A stretch of DNA of 64,000 nucleotides from Cryptomeria japonica. Its lineage: Eukaryota > Streptophyta > Pinopsida > Cupressales > Cupressaceae. Where the stretch lies: positions 462,918,072 to 462,982,071 of the forward strand of contig NC_081406.1 of the NCBI RefSeq assembly GCF_030272615.1, in the 5' to 3' direction. Shown one piece after another: positions 46,701 to 57,368 of this stretch. The notes beneath the pieces were generated by a model, which did not search any database, was not told the origin of the DNA, and was given only the letters and a program-made list of their open reading frames with translations. Position numbers and translations under genes: made by a program. How positions within the stretch are numbered: position 1 is the stretch's first letter; the number at the start of each line of letters is the position of its first letter.

Positions 46701-47746
46701 CGCTTTCCTCTCATTTCACACGCTGTCATTCCAATCACACAGTGTATATTCAGTGTCAGGAGGGTGATCTTTTGATTCTTGTGCTATATGTAGATGATCT
46801 CATTCTTACAGGTAGCTCATCCTCCATGATTCAGAGTGTTCAGAGAGCTTTGATGGAGCAGTTTGAGATGACAGATCTTGGTCTCTTGCACTTCTTTCTA
46901 GGTCTCCAGGTTATTCAGTCTTCGGATGGGATTTCCATATTTCAGGAGAAGTATGATCTTGATATGCTTCAGCGATTTGGCATGCTTGATTGCAAGTCTG
47001 CCCCCACTCCATTTCAGTCAGGTGTTGTTTTGTCTTCCACTTGCTCTACTCCTTCAGTAGACCCCACTTTATACAGGCAGTTGGTTGGCAGTTTGTTGTA
47101 CTTGACACATTCTCGTCCTGATCTTTCCTTTGTGATTGGCCTTGTCTCTCAGTTCTCCCATGATCCTCATGAGAGCCATTGGCAAGCAGCCAAACATCTT
47201 TTGAGGTACATTCGGGGTACCACACATTATGGCATTCACTACACTTCAGGCTCCCCTCACATCATTGGCTTCACTGACTCTGATTGGGCTGGTGATGTCA
47301 ATGATTGGAAGTCTACTTCTGGCTTCATTTTTTTCCTTGGTTCTGGTCCTATTACATGGTCTTGCAAGAAGCAGTCTGCTATTGCATTATCATCTATAGA
47401 GGCTGAGTACCGTGCAGTAGTGTTAGCAAATCAGGACGTTTTATGGCTTCGGCAGTTGATGACAGAGTTTGGGTTTCCTCCAGATTGTCCCACTCTTCTT
47501 TGGTGTGACAATCAGAGTGCCATTCACATTTCTCGCAACCCAGTGGAGCATCAGCAGACAAAGCACATTGAAATCCACATGCACTTCATCAAGCAGTTGA
47601 TTCAGGATGGTTCTCTCATCTTGGAGTATATTCCTACAGAGGAGCAGGTTGCAGACATCTTCACTAAACCTTTGACATCTCCACGCTATCTTCAGTTGCG
47701 CTCCATGCTTGGGGTGAAGGAAGTTGTCCTTGGGGGGTCTCAGTGA
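43718..47746 (+). pseudogene. gag-pol: Copia gag-pol, one frame of 1342 codons with 13 TAG and no other stop
   Basis: ATG at 43718 (MADRPIESLTPHNYHTWKG) to TGA at 47744-47746 in one frame, without any frameshift. In-frame TAG codons start at 43793, 43883, 44090, 44180, 44294, 44357, 44594, 44804, 45137, 45173, 45536, 45935 and 46610; there is no internal TAA or TGA. Every one fits Gln from context (for example GL-TAG-HQFTVPYTPQQNG). Domains by residue: gag 1 to about 300 with knuckle CSFCGKEGHPISRC (268-281); protease WILDSGASHHM (324 on); integrase zinc part near 461; IHRDLMSF; HTNNGGEY, where the second catalytic Asp is Asn; PQQNGVAERKN; RT with [16 protein letters not shown] and YVDD at 1024-1027; RNase H FTDSDWAGDVND, SSIEAEYRA, WCDNQSAIHISRN. 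Unless TAG is read through, no full polyprotein can be made. Confidence 0.95.
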
Positions 47747-47967
47747 GGCCTTCCTTCCTTCATGTTTTCTTTTTAGCATGTTTCTGTATCTCTTTTTGGA
47801 GAGGAGTTTTTTCCCACTGGATTTTCTCCTTTACTCTGCTTTATAGAGATTTTCTTGTATTAGGGTACCTGATCAGGCCTTGTTGCCAGGACCATCTTTT
47901 GCTTTGTAGTTCCTTTGCTTTCTTCTACATTATTTGTAGCTGCATTGTAGCTCATCTTAAGGGGGGG
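47747..47967 (+). other. 3' untranslated region and polypurine tract
   Basis: From the TGA stop to the 3' LTR. It ends TTAAGGGGGGG (47957-47967), the polypurine tract next to TGTTAG. Confidence 0.85.
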
Positions 47968-48286
47968 TGTTAGAGTAAAGTAATTAATTAACTTTACTCT
48001 CCTCTTAAGATTTCTCTTTATGCATACATTAGTCATTGAATAATTAATATTTAATTATTAAATGCTCTCACCTTAGGGTTAGGTTTTCCTTTCGGTGTTG
48101 ATCTCCTTTATAAGGATTGATCTCATGTATTATTGTCATATTCTTGATTCATTTTTCTCTGATAATAAATCCTTTCACTTTGTCAGAGCCAAAACCCTTG
48201 TATTCGTTCTCTCTCTTTCTCTGTGATAGGTTTCTTGCATGCAGGTTTCTTTGGGTTCTGTGGATTTGTATTTCTCAAATCCTACA
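47968..48286 (+). repeat. 3' LTR, 319 bp
   Basis: Same termini and length as the 5' LTR. Of the seven differences, three are C/T, and two of those are CAG versus TAG (GTGACAGG/GTGATAGG and GCATGCAGG/GCATGTAGG). Confidence 0.95.
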
Positions 48287-48423
48287 TCAATTATATCATA
48301 CTGAGCACGATCAAATTTTAGTTTCCAAGCAAGGTCGTCCAAACTATCAATTATTCCTAATTGGTCATTGTTTGGCCCAAGATCAGGCTCAAATGGAAAT
48401 TCGTCATCTACTTTCATACCCAT

Positions 48424-50480
48424 GTCTACTTTCTCAACTTCAGGGATGTAAATAAGACATCTGCAATATAAACCTCTCCAGCTTTGCAAGAATGTAGTAA
48501 ATGTTTCTACTTTCTTTTTCTTTGTTGCACATAAATATATCAAGGTAACTAGAATATCTATATTGAATGCAAATTTTGATATGAATAACTCAACCAGTTC
48601 ACCCCACGAAGCAATCTTAGGTGGGAGGTGTGAAAACCATTCTAATGTTGTCCCTCCAAGACTTTTGGAAAATAGCCTCATTAAGTATGTATCATCATGG
48701 GCTACCTCGATACATATCATGAAGAATTCACTAACATGATGTCAAGGATCATCTTTCCCTCTATATTTGTCGAAACTTGGAGTTTCAAAATGCATGGGAA
48801 AAGATGACATGTATAACTTTTTGTCAAAAGGATATGGACAAAGGTCCTCCATTGTATAGCTCCTTTTATCATTGATTGTTTGCATACTGGTCATCTATTT
48901 CTGAAGATTCTCCATTTGTTGAGTCAAGATCTATGTTTGCATCAATGGTGTACTGACTTGATGAGTATTTCTCACAAAAGGAACAATATTGGAGTAACTT
49001 GAGCTTTCCGAAATGTAGATTGACCATGTAGTTGTGTATCATAATTCCCACTAGGTTGTGTAAAGTATGCAAATTGTGTATTGACATTCGACTGAGTTGA
49101 TCTTGTTATCCCTTGATTCACATTTTAGCCATTGTAGGTAGATCCACCTAAAACTGAAGGTTGGGTTATACTTGTTGAAGAAGGGTTTTGAGCTATTTTA
49201 GCTTGCATTGTTACACTAGACATTGTTTGAGACTTAACATTAGTACTTGCCAATGCAACTGCTGATGGTGTTGAAGTTGTAGTTGCTTGAGTATTTTGAG
49301 ATACACCGTAGGTTGATGTTGCAAGTGTTGCTTGAGTCTGCGTAATAGTAGGTACTCAAGGAACAAAATTAATGCAATGTCACACCTAGCAGAAATATAT
49401 CTGAAATGTTCACTCCTAGAGGTAATTTGGCCCCATTTTGGACTAATCGTGCGAGATATTTTTCTCTATCTTTATTGATGAGAGTGTTGCAAGATCTTGT
49501 TGGGTTGCTTCCAATTCTTTTTTAGTTAGATTATGTTGTATTTCATCAATGGAGGGCATCATGTTTATGTTTGTTGATAAGTTTGTGGGTCTCGAACCCA
49601 GTGTTTGTTGATTTGTGGACAAGTTCATATTCCATGTTGGGTTAACCAAAGGGTCATTATTAGGTTCCATCTGATGTTTTGTCTTTTGAGCACATGCTAA
49701 TGGCATGAATGTTATTTCAACATGATCTTGACTCTTTAAGACTCTCTAAAATGCGAATGCAAGACTCAACTAAATGTAACCAGGTATGCTTCTAAGACTT
49801 TCTAAGGACTAAAATGCAGACAATGCAATCTATGAGTGAAGACTTGCTATCAAGGATTTCATAATTCAAACACAAGATCTTCAGTGTATTGCTGAAATGC
49901 TTCAAAATCTTCCTCTTCTTTGATTTGATTCTCGAGGTCTATGTCAATTTGTATTGACTTTCAAACTTCCTCATCTATGACAGCTTGGACTATGTCGTAT
50001 TGGTCTTGATAAACTATCAATTTTTCAGCAAGAAAATTTAAACCATCAATTATTTGTAATTGAACGTTGTTTGACCCTAGATTGGGTTGCTCAAATAGGA
50101 ATTTCTCATCTCCTTTTAGACCCATATGCTAAAGATTATAATGCAAACTATATGGAAAACATAGGAATGATTGACACTTTGTTTTAAGGAATCTAACTTG
50201 AATTTAGAAACTCTGCTATAGTCTTTTCAGCCAATTGTCTGATGGCTTCCTTTTGAGATGCCTTTTTAAAAAAAAAATCTTTTTACTCAATTTTTCATCA
50301 AGATGAACAGATTTCCAGATCTCATTATCTATGATGGTCTCAACTATATCATATTGAGCACGATCAACTTTTAGTTTCCAAGCAAGGTCGTCCAAACTAT
50401 CAATTATTCCTAATTGGTCATTGTTTGGCTCAAGATCGGGTTGCTCAAATGGAAATTTGTCATCTACTTTCAGACCCATG
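48424..50480 (-). repeat. tandem duplication, copy 2 (no insertion)
   Basis: The 2.06-kb partner of 40366-48423. It is the paralogous empty site for the Copia. It also has an extra A/T-rich piece near 50267-50310 where copy 1 has a long T-run near 42189. Confidence 0.8.
48424..50480 (-). pseudogene. gag: gypsy gag, 5'-side copy
   Basis: The frame starts near 50479 (MGLKVDDKFPFEQPDLEPNN) and reads SLDDLAWKLKVDRAQYDIVE before a stop at 50216. The middle region repeats MPLACAQKTKHQMEPNNDPL (49706-49443). The core ICIEVAHDDTYLMRLFSKSL, TTLEWFSHLPPKIASWGELV and FTTFLQSWRGLYCRCLIYIP lies at 48720-48430, where the frame crosses the duplication join and continues in copy 1 to 48175. This copy keeps the Ser in EWFSHLPP. 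Nucleocapsid and protease parts lie only beyond copy 1, so the duplication split gag function. Confidence 0.72.
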
Positions 50481-52641
50481 TATTGAGGTATGTTTCTTAG
50501 ACTCTATTGCAATACCTAATTCTATATGAGTGGATGCAACTTGATTGAAGACTACTCTTTTTGTGATGTGAGGACTTGTGCAAAAACTTTGTGCAGTATG
50601 ATGACACTAAAGGACTTATACATTAACTAGATGTCTATGACTTAAGATCACTTGAGAAAGACATGTTTTTTATCTTTGAATTTTGCAAAAGTTTTGGTTT
50701 GATGGTGGTGTTGATGTTGACACTTGACTTTGTTGAGGGACTTGATCTTGTTGATGTTTTGACTAAACCTGGTTGAGGTTCCACTTTGTTTTTGGATTTT
50801 CTAAAATGTTTGAATTTGGTGAAATGTAGGAAAGGACACAATAGATACATCACAAAGAATAATAACATAGAAATAATACTTGTTTAAAGAACTTTTTCAA
50901 ATTCTCATGAATGTTGGAGTCTTTTTCAAAACCCCATTTTGTTTTCGTTGTAATTCATCAATCGATAGAGCATCAAGAAGACTCTCCTAATAGTCAAAAG
51001 CTCACAAGTATTACCACAAACCACATCTTGATACTCCACTAGCTCAAACAACCCTATCACAACCTAGGGTGCGCCCATTTTTTTACCCTTTTTAGGAAAT
51101 TAGACCAAAGAAGATTGCTCCTCCATTGGCTTGTTATCCTAGGAGATATATGGTGAGTGTCTTGGGGGGAAATTGTTCCCCACCCTTGCACTATGATAAT
51201 CCAAGTGTCTAGTTAATGACATAGTTGGGCTTCTAATTTCTATTGTGTTTAGAAAGAGTTTCATTCGAGTGGTCACAATCAACATTGTTTTACACTCTGT
51301 TGAGGGAGGTCTCCCAGTTTGTAGAAGTTACACTCTACAGATTTTAACGTACCGTATAGGCACTGAGAGAGGCATAATGTTGTTGTGACAACATGTAACA
51401 CTCATCGCATATGATTTTTATCACATAAACATTTATTTAGAATGGCTTGGATTACTTGGCTTTAGCTGTTGCCACTTAGGTCGTTCCCTCTCACTTGGCC
51501 TTATGGGATACTTGGGAGGCGAGCCTTCTAAAGGTGTTATCCTAATGTAGTAAATGAAATAAAGCATGAAAAAGGTGGGTATGACTTTTTGATTACCCAA
51601 AAAAGGGGAGAGAATATACCTATCACCTTGAAGATAGGAAGAACAATGATTCCTTTTAAACCTTCATTGCAATGTTTTCTAAACATTAGAGATGTTACTC
51701 CAAAAAGGCATGGGGTTCATTTTAACCATCATAGCAATGATGAAAATTGTATTGTTCTTTTTAACAACACCAAAAGAATTTTTCGACTCTAACCTTGCAG
51801 AAAAAATAATGTTAGTAGACATATGGTGGGCTATCCAGCCTAATTTTCTCAATTAAAAATCTATATATTTTCACAAATAGAGAGCAATCTTGATAAAAAC
51901 TAGAACTAAATAGAGATAGAATGCAAAAAACCTATACTAGCAATTGCGAATTACTATGATAGAAATTGCAAATTGATATCTAAGCTATTGTGTAGCAATA
52001 TCAGGTTAATTACTCATCAGTTAAATGCAAAAGAAATTTTTTATCTATTTTTAAATAAACAACAACAAAAGACAGAAGATAGAAATTTGATTTTGTAATG
52101 ATTTTATCCAAAATCACACGAGCCATCACATTAATGTCGTCATAAAATTTGTATTTGGCAATGAATCAATGGATGCTTTTATGATATTGGGCGATCGCTT
52201 CTTTTTCTTCAATTTCTCAAAGCTCTCTATCTTCTTTTAGGAGTCTTTGGTATGCTCTTTGTTCTATCCTATCTTGTCTTTCCCTCCTTGCACTTGAGAT
52301 TTCGAAGGTTACCTTTCCTACCATTGGATTAGACACATTTTATGCAAAAAATAAAAAATTCTCAGAATTGAAATATTTTTATGGGTTAGGTGTGCAAGAT
52401 CAACTAATTAAGAAACAACAAATAAACAATTATTTTTCCCCTTTTTTGAGCAATTGCAGTGGATTTTGCTATCAATTGCAATGGATTTTGATGGCAATTG
52501 CGGATAAATATTTGCAATTGCAAATTTCTGTTTGATCAATTGTGGATTCTGGTTTTCTGTGCACGCACTTATTTGCAAAACCAATTAAAACAATAGAGGA
52601 AGGTTAGATCTGATTCACGTCAGGTTCACCAATTTTTCTCA
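50481..52641 (-). other. gypsy leader between primer site and gag, no gene recognised
   Basis: About 2.1 kb, AT-rich. The right end has a primer-like TTGGTGAACCTGACGTG (minus strand, near 52616-52632). It contains several GCAATTGC / CAATTGCAA words (51945-51980 and 52440-52530). Long leaders are common in Tat-type elements. An unrecognised insertion inside it cannot be excluded. Confidence 0.55.
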
Positions 52642-53764
52642 TGTATGAAATCATCAAATCCAAGCTAATTAGACTAAAAGGATGAATCACAAAATCCTTA
52701 ACTAATTAAATCAATTTTAAACACTGTATAATGAAATAAATGATAGAAATAGAAAGATTAAACTAAATTAAAACTCCATATTCTCCACCTGTGCTTCCAT
52801 TGTTCTTCTTCATAATTGTTGGTGTAGGTGGCTCTCAGGTATTGCACTGATTTCCTACATAAGATGGACAATAACTTTGAAGACTCTGATTCTAGCTTGA
52901 ATTGAGAAAAAGAGCTTGAATTTATATATTTTCAACACAAAGAAGGTGATAATTTGAACTCAAGTGTTGATTGATAGACAACTAAAATTGATTGATCTGT
53001 TAACTCATTAGATTGATCTGTTAATAGAATTGATTGAGGAGTCAACTCAATTGATTAACTAGTAGACTAAATAGACTAGCTAGCTGACTGAGTTGATGAA
53101 TCAGATGCCTGAATTGATTGGAGAGATAAGTAGATTAATTGATCATTCAAAAAAGGTGATTGAGAGTTAAAAAGGGTGATTGATGAGTTAGCTACGTTAA
53201 CTAATTAGATAACATATTTGATCAATCAGTTCAGATTTTATCATGTGTTGTACGGATTTAAAATTGAATTTGATTTTCATTTTCAATTTGGATTTAACTT
53301 TGGACTTTCGAATGCTAAAATGCACATGAAATTAACTGAAATTCAGATTTGGTGAAAAATAAATTTGGAAGAAATGAAATTAATTGAAATGAAGTGAAAT
53401 TCGAATTAGTGGAAAATGACATGAAATTAGATGGAATTAATTAGAATTATAATTTTGGGATTGGAAGAACTAATTAATTAATTAATTGAAATGAAATTAT
53501 TTAATCATAGGAAATTGAATTAATTAAATCATAATGATTATTTAACTAAGGAAATTTTTGCAATTAATTAAATAATTGATATTTAATTAATAATTGAGAT
53601 AGGGTTAATTGATTAAATGATGAAATGATAAGAATTCGATAATTAAAAATGTTAAATGTTCTAATTAGAATAAATATTTAACTTAATCAAATAATTAAAT
53701 AATTACTTAATTAAATAGATGAATAATTAGTGTAGAATTAATGAGACATTTTTAGGTGTCTACA
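52642..53764 (-). repeat. 5' LTR of the Tat-like gypsy, inner end approximate
   Basis: Minus strand starts TGTAGACACCTAAAAATG at 53764 and probably ends TTTCATACA at 52642, about ten bases before the primer-like site. Much of it is built from AATTAATTAA-type runs and from TTGATTGATCTGTTAA-like words near 52960-53120. Confidence 0.62.
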
Positions 53765-54363
53765 CTAATATTATTAGATAATTGTATAAATATAATTTTT
53801 TAAATTAAATAATTAATTAAAAATATTGAAAATAAATTAAAATAAAATTTTAAAAAATGAATCTATTATTTAATAATTAAAATTTATTAAATATAAAAAA
53901 AATTATTAACAGATCTTAAGGAAAATTAATTTCTTTTAATAAAATATGTTTTTTTATATTTTATAAAATAATAGTAAATATAATAGTTTGAAATAAAATA
54001 AAATAAATTTTAATAAATGAAATAGCTTTAAAACTGATATCATTTTAGATTTTCTCAAGACTATTGAAAATACCTATAACAATTTATATAATGTATACAA
54101 TAATATTATAAAAAATATATAATATTCTAAATGCGATTATTCTCAAGTAAATAAAATAATCTAAACTTGTATATGTACAGCGTGTAGAGTTCAAACTCGA
54201 CGCGATGTTGCATTAATTAGATAACGAACAATGGCTATTAATAGATAACGAAAATGGCAATGAATTTATGAAATTGCCAATAAAATATTTAGTTTTCCAT
54301 AAATAACAAAATATTAGCCAATAAAATTAAATAATTTTCAAATGGTAGATAAAAATCGCTAAT
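53765..54363. other. AT-rich spacer, nothing recognised
   Basis: Runs of TTTAAATTAAATAATT-type sequence between the gypsy LTR and the LINE. No gene or repeat end recognised. Confidence 0.6.
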
Positions 54364-55600
54364 ACACTATAAGGGGCAGAAGAAGCAATAAACAGAAGAG
54401 AGAGGATAGAGCCAAAGAGAAGGGTATTATTGGTGTGCTGGATTACATAAAGAAAACCAAGGGAGGAGGAGTCTCCCTTGGAAATCAATGAAAATAACAA
54501 CATGGAATGTCAGGGGTCTATCGGTCTCTAACAAAAAATGCTTGGTCAAGAGGGATTTTCAAACAATTTCAGGAGACATCATCATGTTGCAAGAGACCAA
54601 GCTCAATGAAGAAAAAGTTTTCTTTTTCAAATCTTTAAGTAGGATGTGGGATAGTGTCTTTCAAGAGGCAAAAGGCTCCATGGGTGGACTGGCGACTCTA
54701 TGGAATCCAGATAAAGTGACAGTAGAATTGATTAATAAGCAAGATAATTGGATGCACTGTAAAGCAAGAAGATTGCAAGAAGATTTGGAATTCTCCCTAA
54801 TCAATGTTTATGGACCGACACAGACAGAGGAAAAGAAAAGGGTTTGGAAAGAAATTACAGATCAGATCAGAATGTTCGATCCAGAGAAAACAATTGTAGC
54901 AAGATATTTTAGTGCAATCCTCAACAATGATGAAAAATGTGGAGGTTTAAGAATGAATACTCGAGTGATGGAAGATTTCAAAGATTTTGTAGAAAATAAT
55001 AACCTTTTTGATGTTTTTCCTAAAACTAGAAATTTCACTTGGACCAATAGGAGGGCAAACTTTTGCAAAATTTTTGAGAGATTGGATAGAATATTTGTTG
55101 GTTCATTTTGGATAAGAGGTAGTTTTGATCTAGAATAAAAAATCTAGCCCATAACACTTTCGGACCATTACCCGATTCAGTTAACTTGCACAATACCATT
55201 GATGAAGGTGAAAGGAAACTTCAAGTTCTTAAGCATGTGGTGGAGAGATTCAAACTTTGAAGAAAACATGGAAAAATGGTGGAAAGAATGTAAAGATATT
55301 AAAGGCACTCCTAGTTTTTGTTTTGTTCAAAAGTTAAAATATCTCAAAAACAAGATCAAAATATGGAACGTGGCTTCCTTCAAGAACATCTTTGCTGAAA
55401 AAATCAGAGTGGAAGAGGAACTAAATAGGATTAATAATCTAGTGATAGAGAAGGGGATGACGAATGAAGAATTCCATGAAGAGAATTCCCTTAAAGCGGA
55501 ACTAGCAGAAATACTCCTGAGAGAAGAAATGTATTGGAGGGACAAATCCAGGGAATTATGTCATAACAACAAAAAAACAAAGAAGAAGAAAGAGTCGCTG
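54364..55600 (+). mobile_element. LINE (L1 type) fragment, 3' part missing
   Basis: Begins with a purine-rich leader, then ORF2. It lacks ORF1, RT, 3' end and poly-A tail. The sequence leaves LINE homology near 55580 in an A-rich stretch (AACAAAAAAACAAAGAAG). LINE copies usually lose the 5' end, so loss of the 3' end points to a later break. Confidence 0.82.
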
Positions 55601-55621
55601 TCTGCAGATCGCTGTCTGTAG
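54488..55621 (+). pseudogene. LINE ORF2 N-terminus: endonuclease and start of the RT region
   Basis: ATG at 54488 (MKITTWNVRGL), one frame to 55621 with stops TAA 55136 and TAG 55142. It is an APE-type endonuclease, which nicks target DNA for reverse transcription. Motifs in order: TTWNVRGL, IIMLQETKL, INVYGPTQ, VARYFSAIL (family GDFNAIL, so catalytic Asp and Asn are Tyr and Ser), NFTWTNRR, ERLDRIFV, then after the stops LSDHYPIQLTC (catalytic His region kept). The spacer FLSMWWRDSNFEENMEKWWK leads to YWRDKSRELC, the region just before RT. Inactive. Confidence 0.88.
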
Positions 55622-56029
55622 CTGCTTTGTTTTGTATGAGCTATGGATGGAAAAGCGTCAACCTCCCCTTTGCCCACAAAACACAGTGGAGAGTCAAAGA
55701 AATAGAAACAGAAGGAGAAGAAGAATTCGCAAAAGAGAGCCCTGCGCAGGAGGCAGAATCTCCACCACAGCCTGCAGATGTATCATGACAAGCATAAGTA
55801 TGAGCATAGTTCCAAGCTCAAGAAAAGGTGCCTTGTATCGACGTCCTGCCTCGCCGAAATGCTGCAGCCCACACCTAATCTACGCAATGTGGCTTATTTA
55901 AGTGTAAGTCAATCTCTTAGAATGCGTCTCTGTTTTTATCACAGCTGGAAAATCCAACAAGTGGCGTGCAGAGAAATAATTGGTTGTGTTCCTAAGATGG
56001 TGTTTCACTCCTTGTGTGCAATCTTTTAG
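55600..56029 (+). pseudogene. possible host gene exon fragment, unknown function
   Basis: An ATG at 55643 opens a frame (MDGKASTSPLPTKHSGESKK) with TAG at 55703, then KQKEKKNSQKRALRRRQNL, HHSLQMYHDKHKYEHSSKL and KKRCLVSTSCLAEMLQP up to LRNVAYLS at 55903, where AGT/GTAAGTC makes a good splice donor. The composition is less AT-rich than on both sides and unlike the retroelements. Basic residues suggest a nuclear or nucleic-acid-associated protein, but I do not recognise it. Frame to the right of the donor stays open by chance to 56029. It could be a first exon, a captured gene fragment or a pseudogene. The TAG argues against a working first exon unless the true start is at a later ATG. Confidence 0.4.
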
Positions 56030-57368
56030 TTTGCCCTGGTTTGCCACCATATTTCTCCTCATATTTTTATTGTATGGAAAAATGCACACGGTTTAGAATG
56101 AAAAAACTTTCTTTTGCTAGAGGATGTTTCCTTGTGTCATAAGCTTTTTCCTATTTTCCTATTTGTATGGGTTCATGATTTATCATTCTTATGTATTTGC
56201 AACCTAGATTTAGATGATGTTTTAGTGTATGCGAAAACCCCTTCTATTTTTTTTTTTCCCCTCTTTCACGAGGATGTATAATTCTGGTTGTATCCAATCT
56301 TATGTATTTGCAACTTAGATTTTGTTATTGAATATAACTGAGGTCTTATTTATAAATTTGGAGTGGGTAGGGTTTTATAGTTCAAAGCAACATAAGGTAA
56401 ATGGAAAAAACAAATCATCTAGTTGAATTCTTGCATGAGTGTACTCTCATACATCAAAATAGTGTCCTGTTTGGTGGTGATCTTAAAAACCCGATATCTT
56501 GTTTGGTGGTGATTTAGTATAGGATTTGTCCTCCTAATTTTCTTTTTAGATGTCTATGAAGTTATCTGATTGTCCATGAACTTGAAGTTTGGAAGATATA
56601 TAACATTTTTTCAGCTTTACATAGGGTAGAATAATCCCCTACTCTAGGGGCATTTGTTGTTATATTCTTAAGTCTTAACAGCTTCAGTTGATATCATAGT
56701 TAATGAACACTCATTGTAAAAACATGTCAATAACAATGCAGTGTTTGTAGCCAAATGAAGAAATAAATCATATAAATGTAAACCAAATTCTTTGTTAATG
56801 GTGGACATTATTATAATTTCTTGGATTATATTTCATGCCTGTGTGCACTTCATGTCTTATGGTACTTATGTATACTTGCTTCATGCGTTAAGTGAATTCA
56901 TGTGTATACTTCATGTGTAAACTTCATGCTTTACATGTATTCATGCCTTATGTGTATATTCTATGTTTTGCATGGATGTTTCTTGCCTTATGTAATTCAT
57001 TTGTATAATTTGTACTTTACACCTTACATGTATTCATGCGTATGACTCATGCCTTATGTATTCATCCGTATGCTTCATACTTGATGTATTGGATTCATTC
57101 ATAAAGTGTTTCTGTTTACCTTTCTCATGTATGCTTCCACCTCTATGTGTATTGCCACCCATGTGTTCATCCATGGATATGCTTTGTATCTTATGCAATT
57201 ATTTCATGTACTTTCAGCATGCATTCTTTTTGTTTTGAACGAATTCCCCTTATCTTACATGTTTCAACGTGATTGAATATGCTTAGTTATTCCATGAGTA
57301 TGCTTTATGAGTACTTATAAATGGGGTGAGTTTTTTAAATCATCTAGGCCCTTCTTTTCGCAAACATG
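56030..57368. other. intergenic or intron-like sequence, no gene seen
   Basis: T-rich, no credible reading frame. Could be intron or 3' flank of the exon-like stretch. A short duplication (TTGTTTGGTGGTGAT, CTGTTTGGTGGTGAT) lies near 56465-56515. The right third is a degenerate repeat (separate entry). Confidence 0.5.
56830..57330 (+). repeat. degenerate short repeat, TTCATGCCTTATGTGTAT type
   Basis: Words such as TTCATGTCTTATG, TTCATGCGTTAAG, TTCATGCTTTACATGTATTC, CATGCCTTATGTGTAT, CATGCCTTATGTATTC recur every 20-45 bp for 500 bp. Spacing is irregular, so this is an old, decayed tandem array. Confidence 0.6.

Larger units (their letters stand above)
42240..48286 (+). mobile_element. complete Copia with short 319-bp LTRs, youngest in the window
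   Basis: 6047 bp: LTR, primer site, 1.15-kb leader, single gag-pol frame, polypurine tract, LTR, and a perfect TCAAT duplication. The LTRs are equal in length with 7 differences by my count (about 2.2%). It belongs to a different family from the long-LTR Copia elements around it. It lies in copy 1 of the gypsy gag duplication, so it inserted after the duplication or at least only in that copy. Confidence 0.95.
40366..48423 (-). repeat. tandem duplication, copy 1 (holds the Copia insertion)
   Basis: Without the Copia (42240-48286) this is about 2.0 kb and matches 48424-50480 along its whole length: GTCTACTTTCTCA start, gag core, CCCATATGCTAAAGA, ATGATGGTCTCAA, then the AAGGTCGTCCAAACTATCAA region. 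The join at about 48423 reads CATACCCATGTCTACTTTC, where copy 2 instead continues CAGACCCATGTATTGAGG. Confidence 0.8.
31115..53764 (-). mobile_element. Tat-like Ty3/gypsy, split by two Copia elements, 3' half missing
   Basis: Minus-strand order from the right: 5' LTR (53764-52642), primer-like site, leader, gag (duplicated in tandem), knuckle region, protease, and a linker to about 31115 where it meets another gypsy LTR. RT, RNase H and integrase are absent. Two plus-strand Copia elements, 32865-39882 and 42240-48286, are inserted in gag. Without them about 9.6 kb remains. Protease and linker sequence (WIHAMQEVPSTFYQ) resemble Tat/Athila-type gypsy elements. Confidence 0.82.

Noticed and set aside
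43718-47746. Claim that TAG codes for Gln in this organism
   Set aside because: About fifty CAG codons remain, TAG is rare in other frames, the other Copia elements have TAA and TGA stops too, and CHG deamination explains the data without a new code. Kept only as an alternative.
54488-55138. Host endonuclease/exonuclease gene
   Set aside because: Motif order and the tail towards RT (YWRDKSREL) are those of plant LINE ORF2, and catalytic residues are lost.
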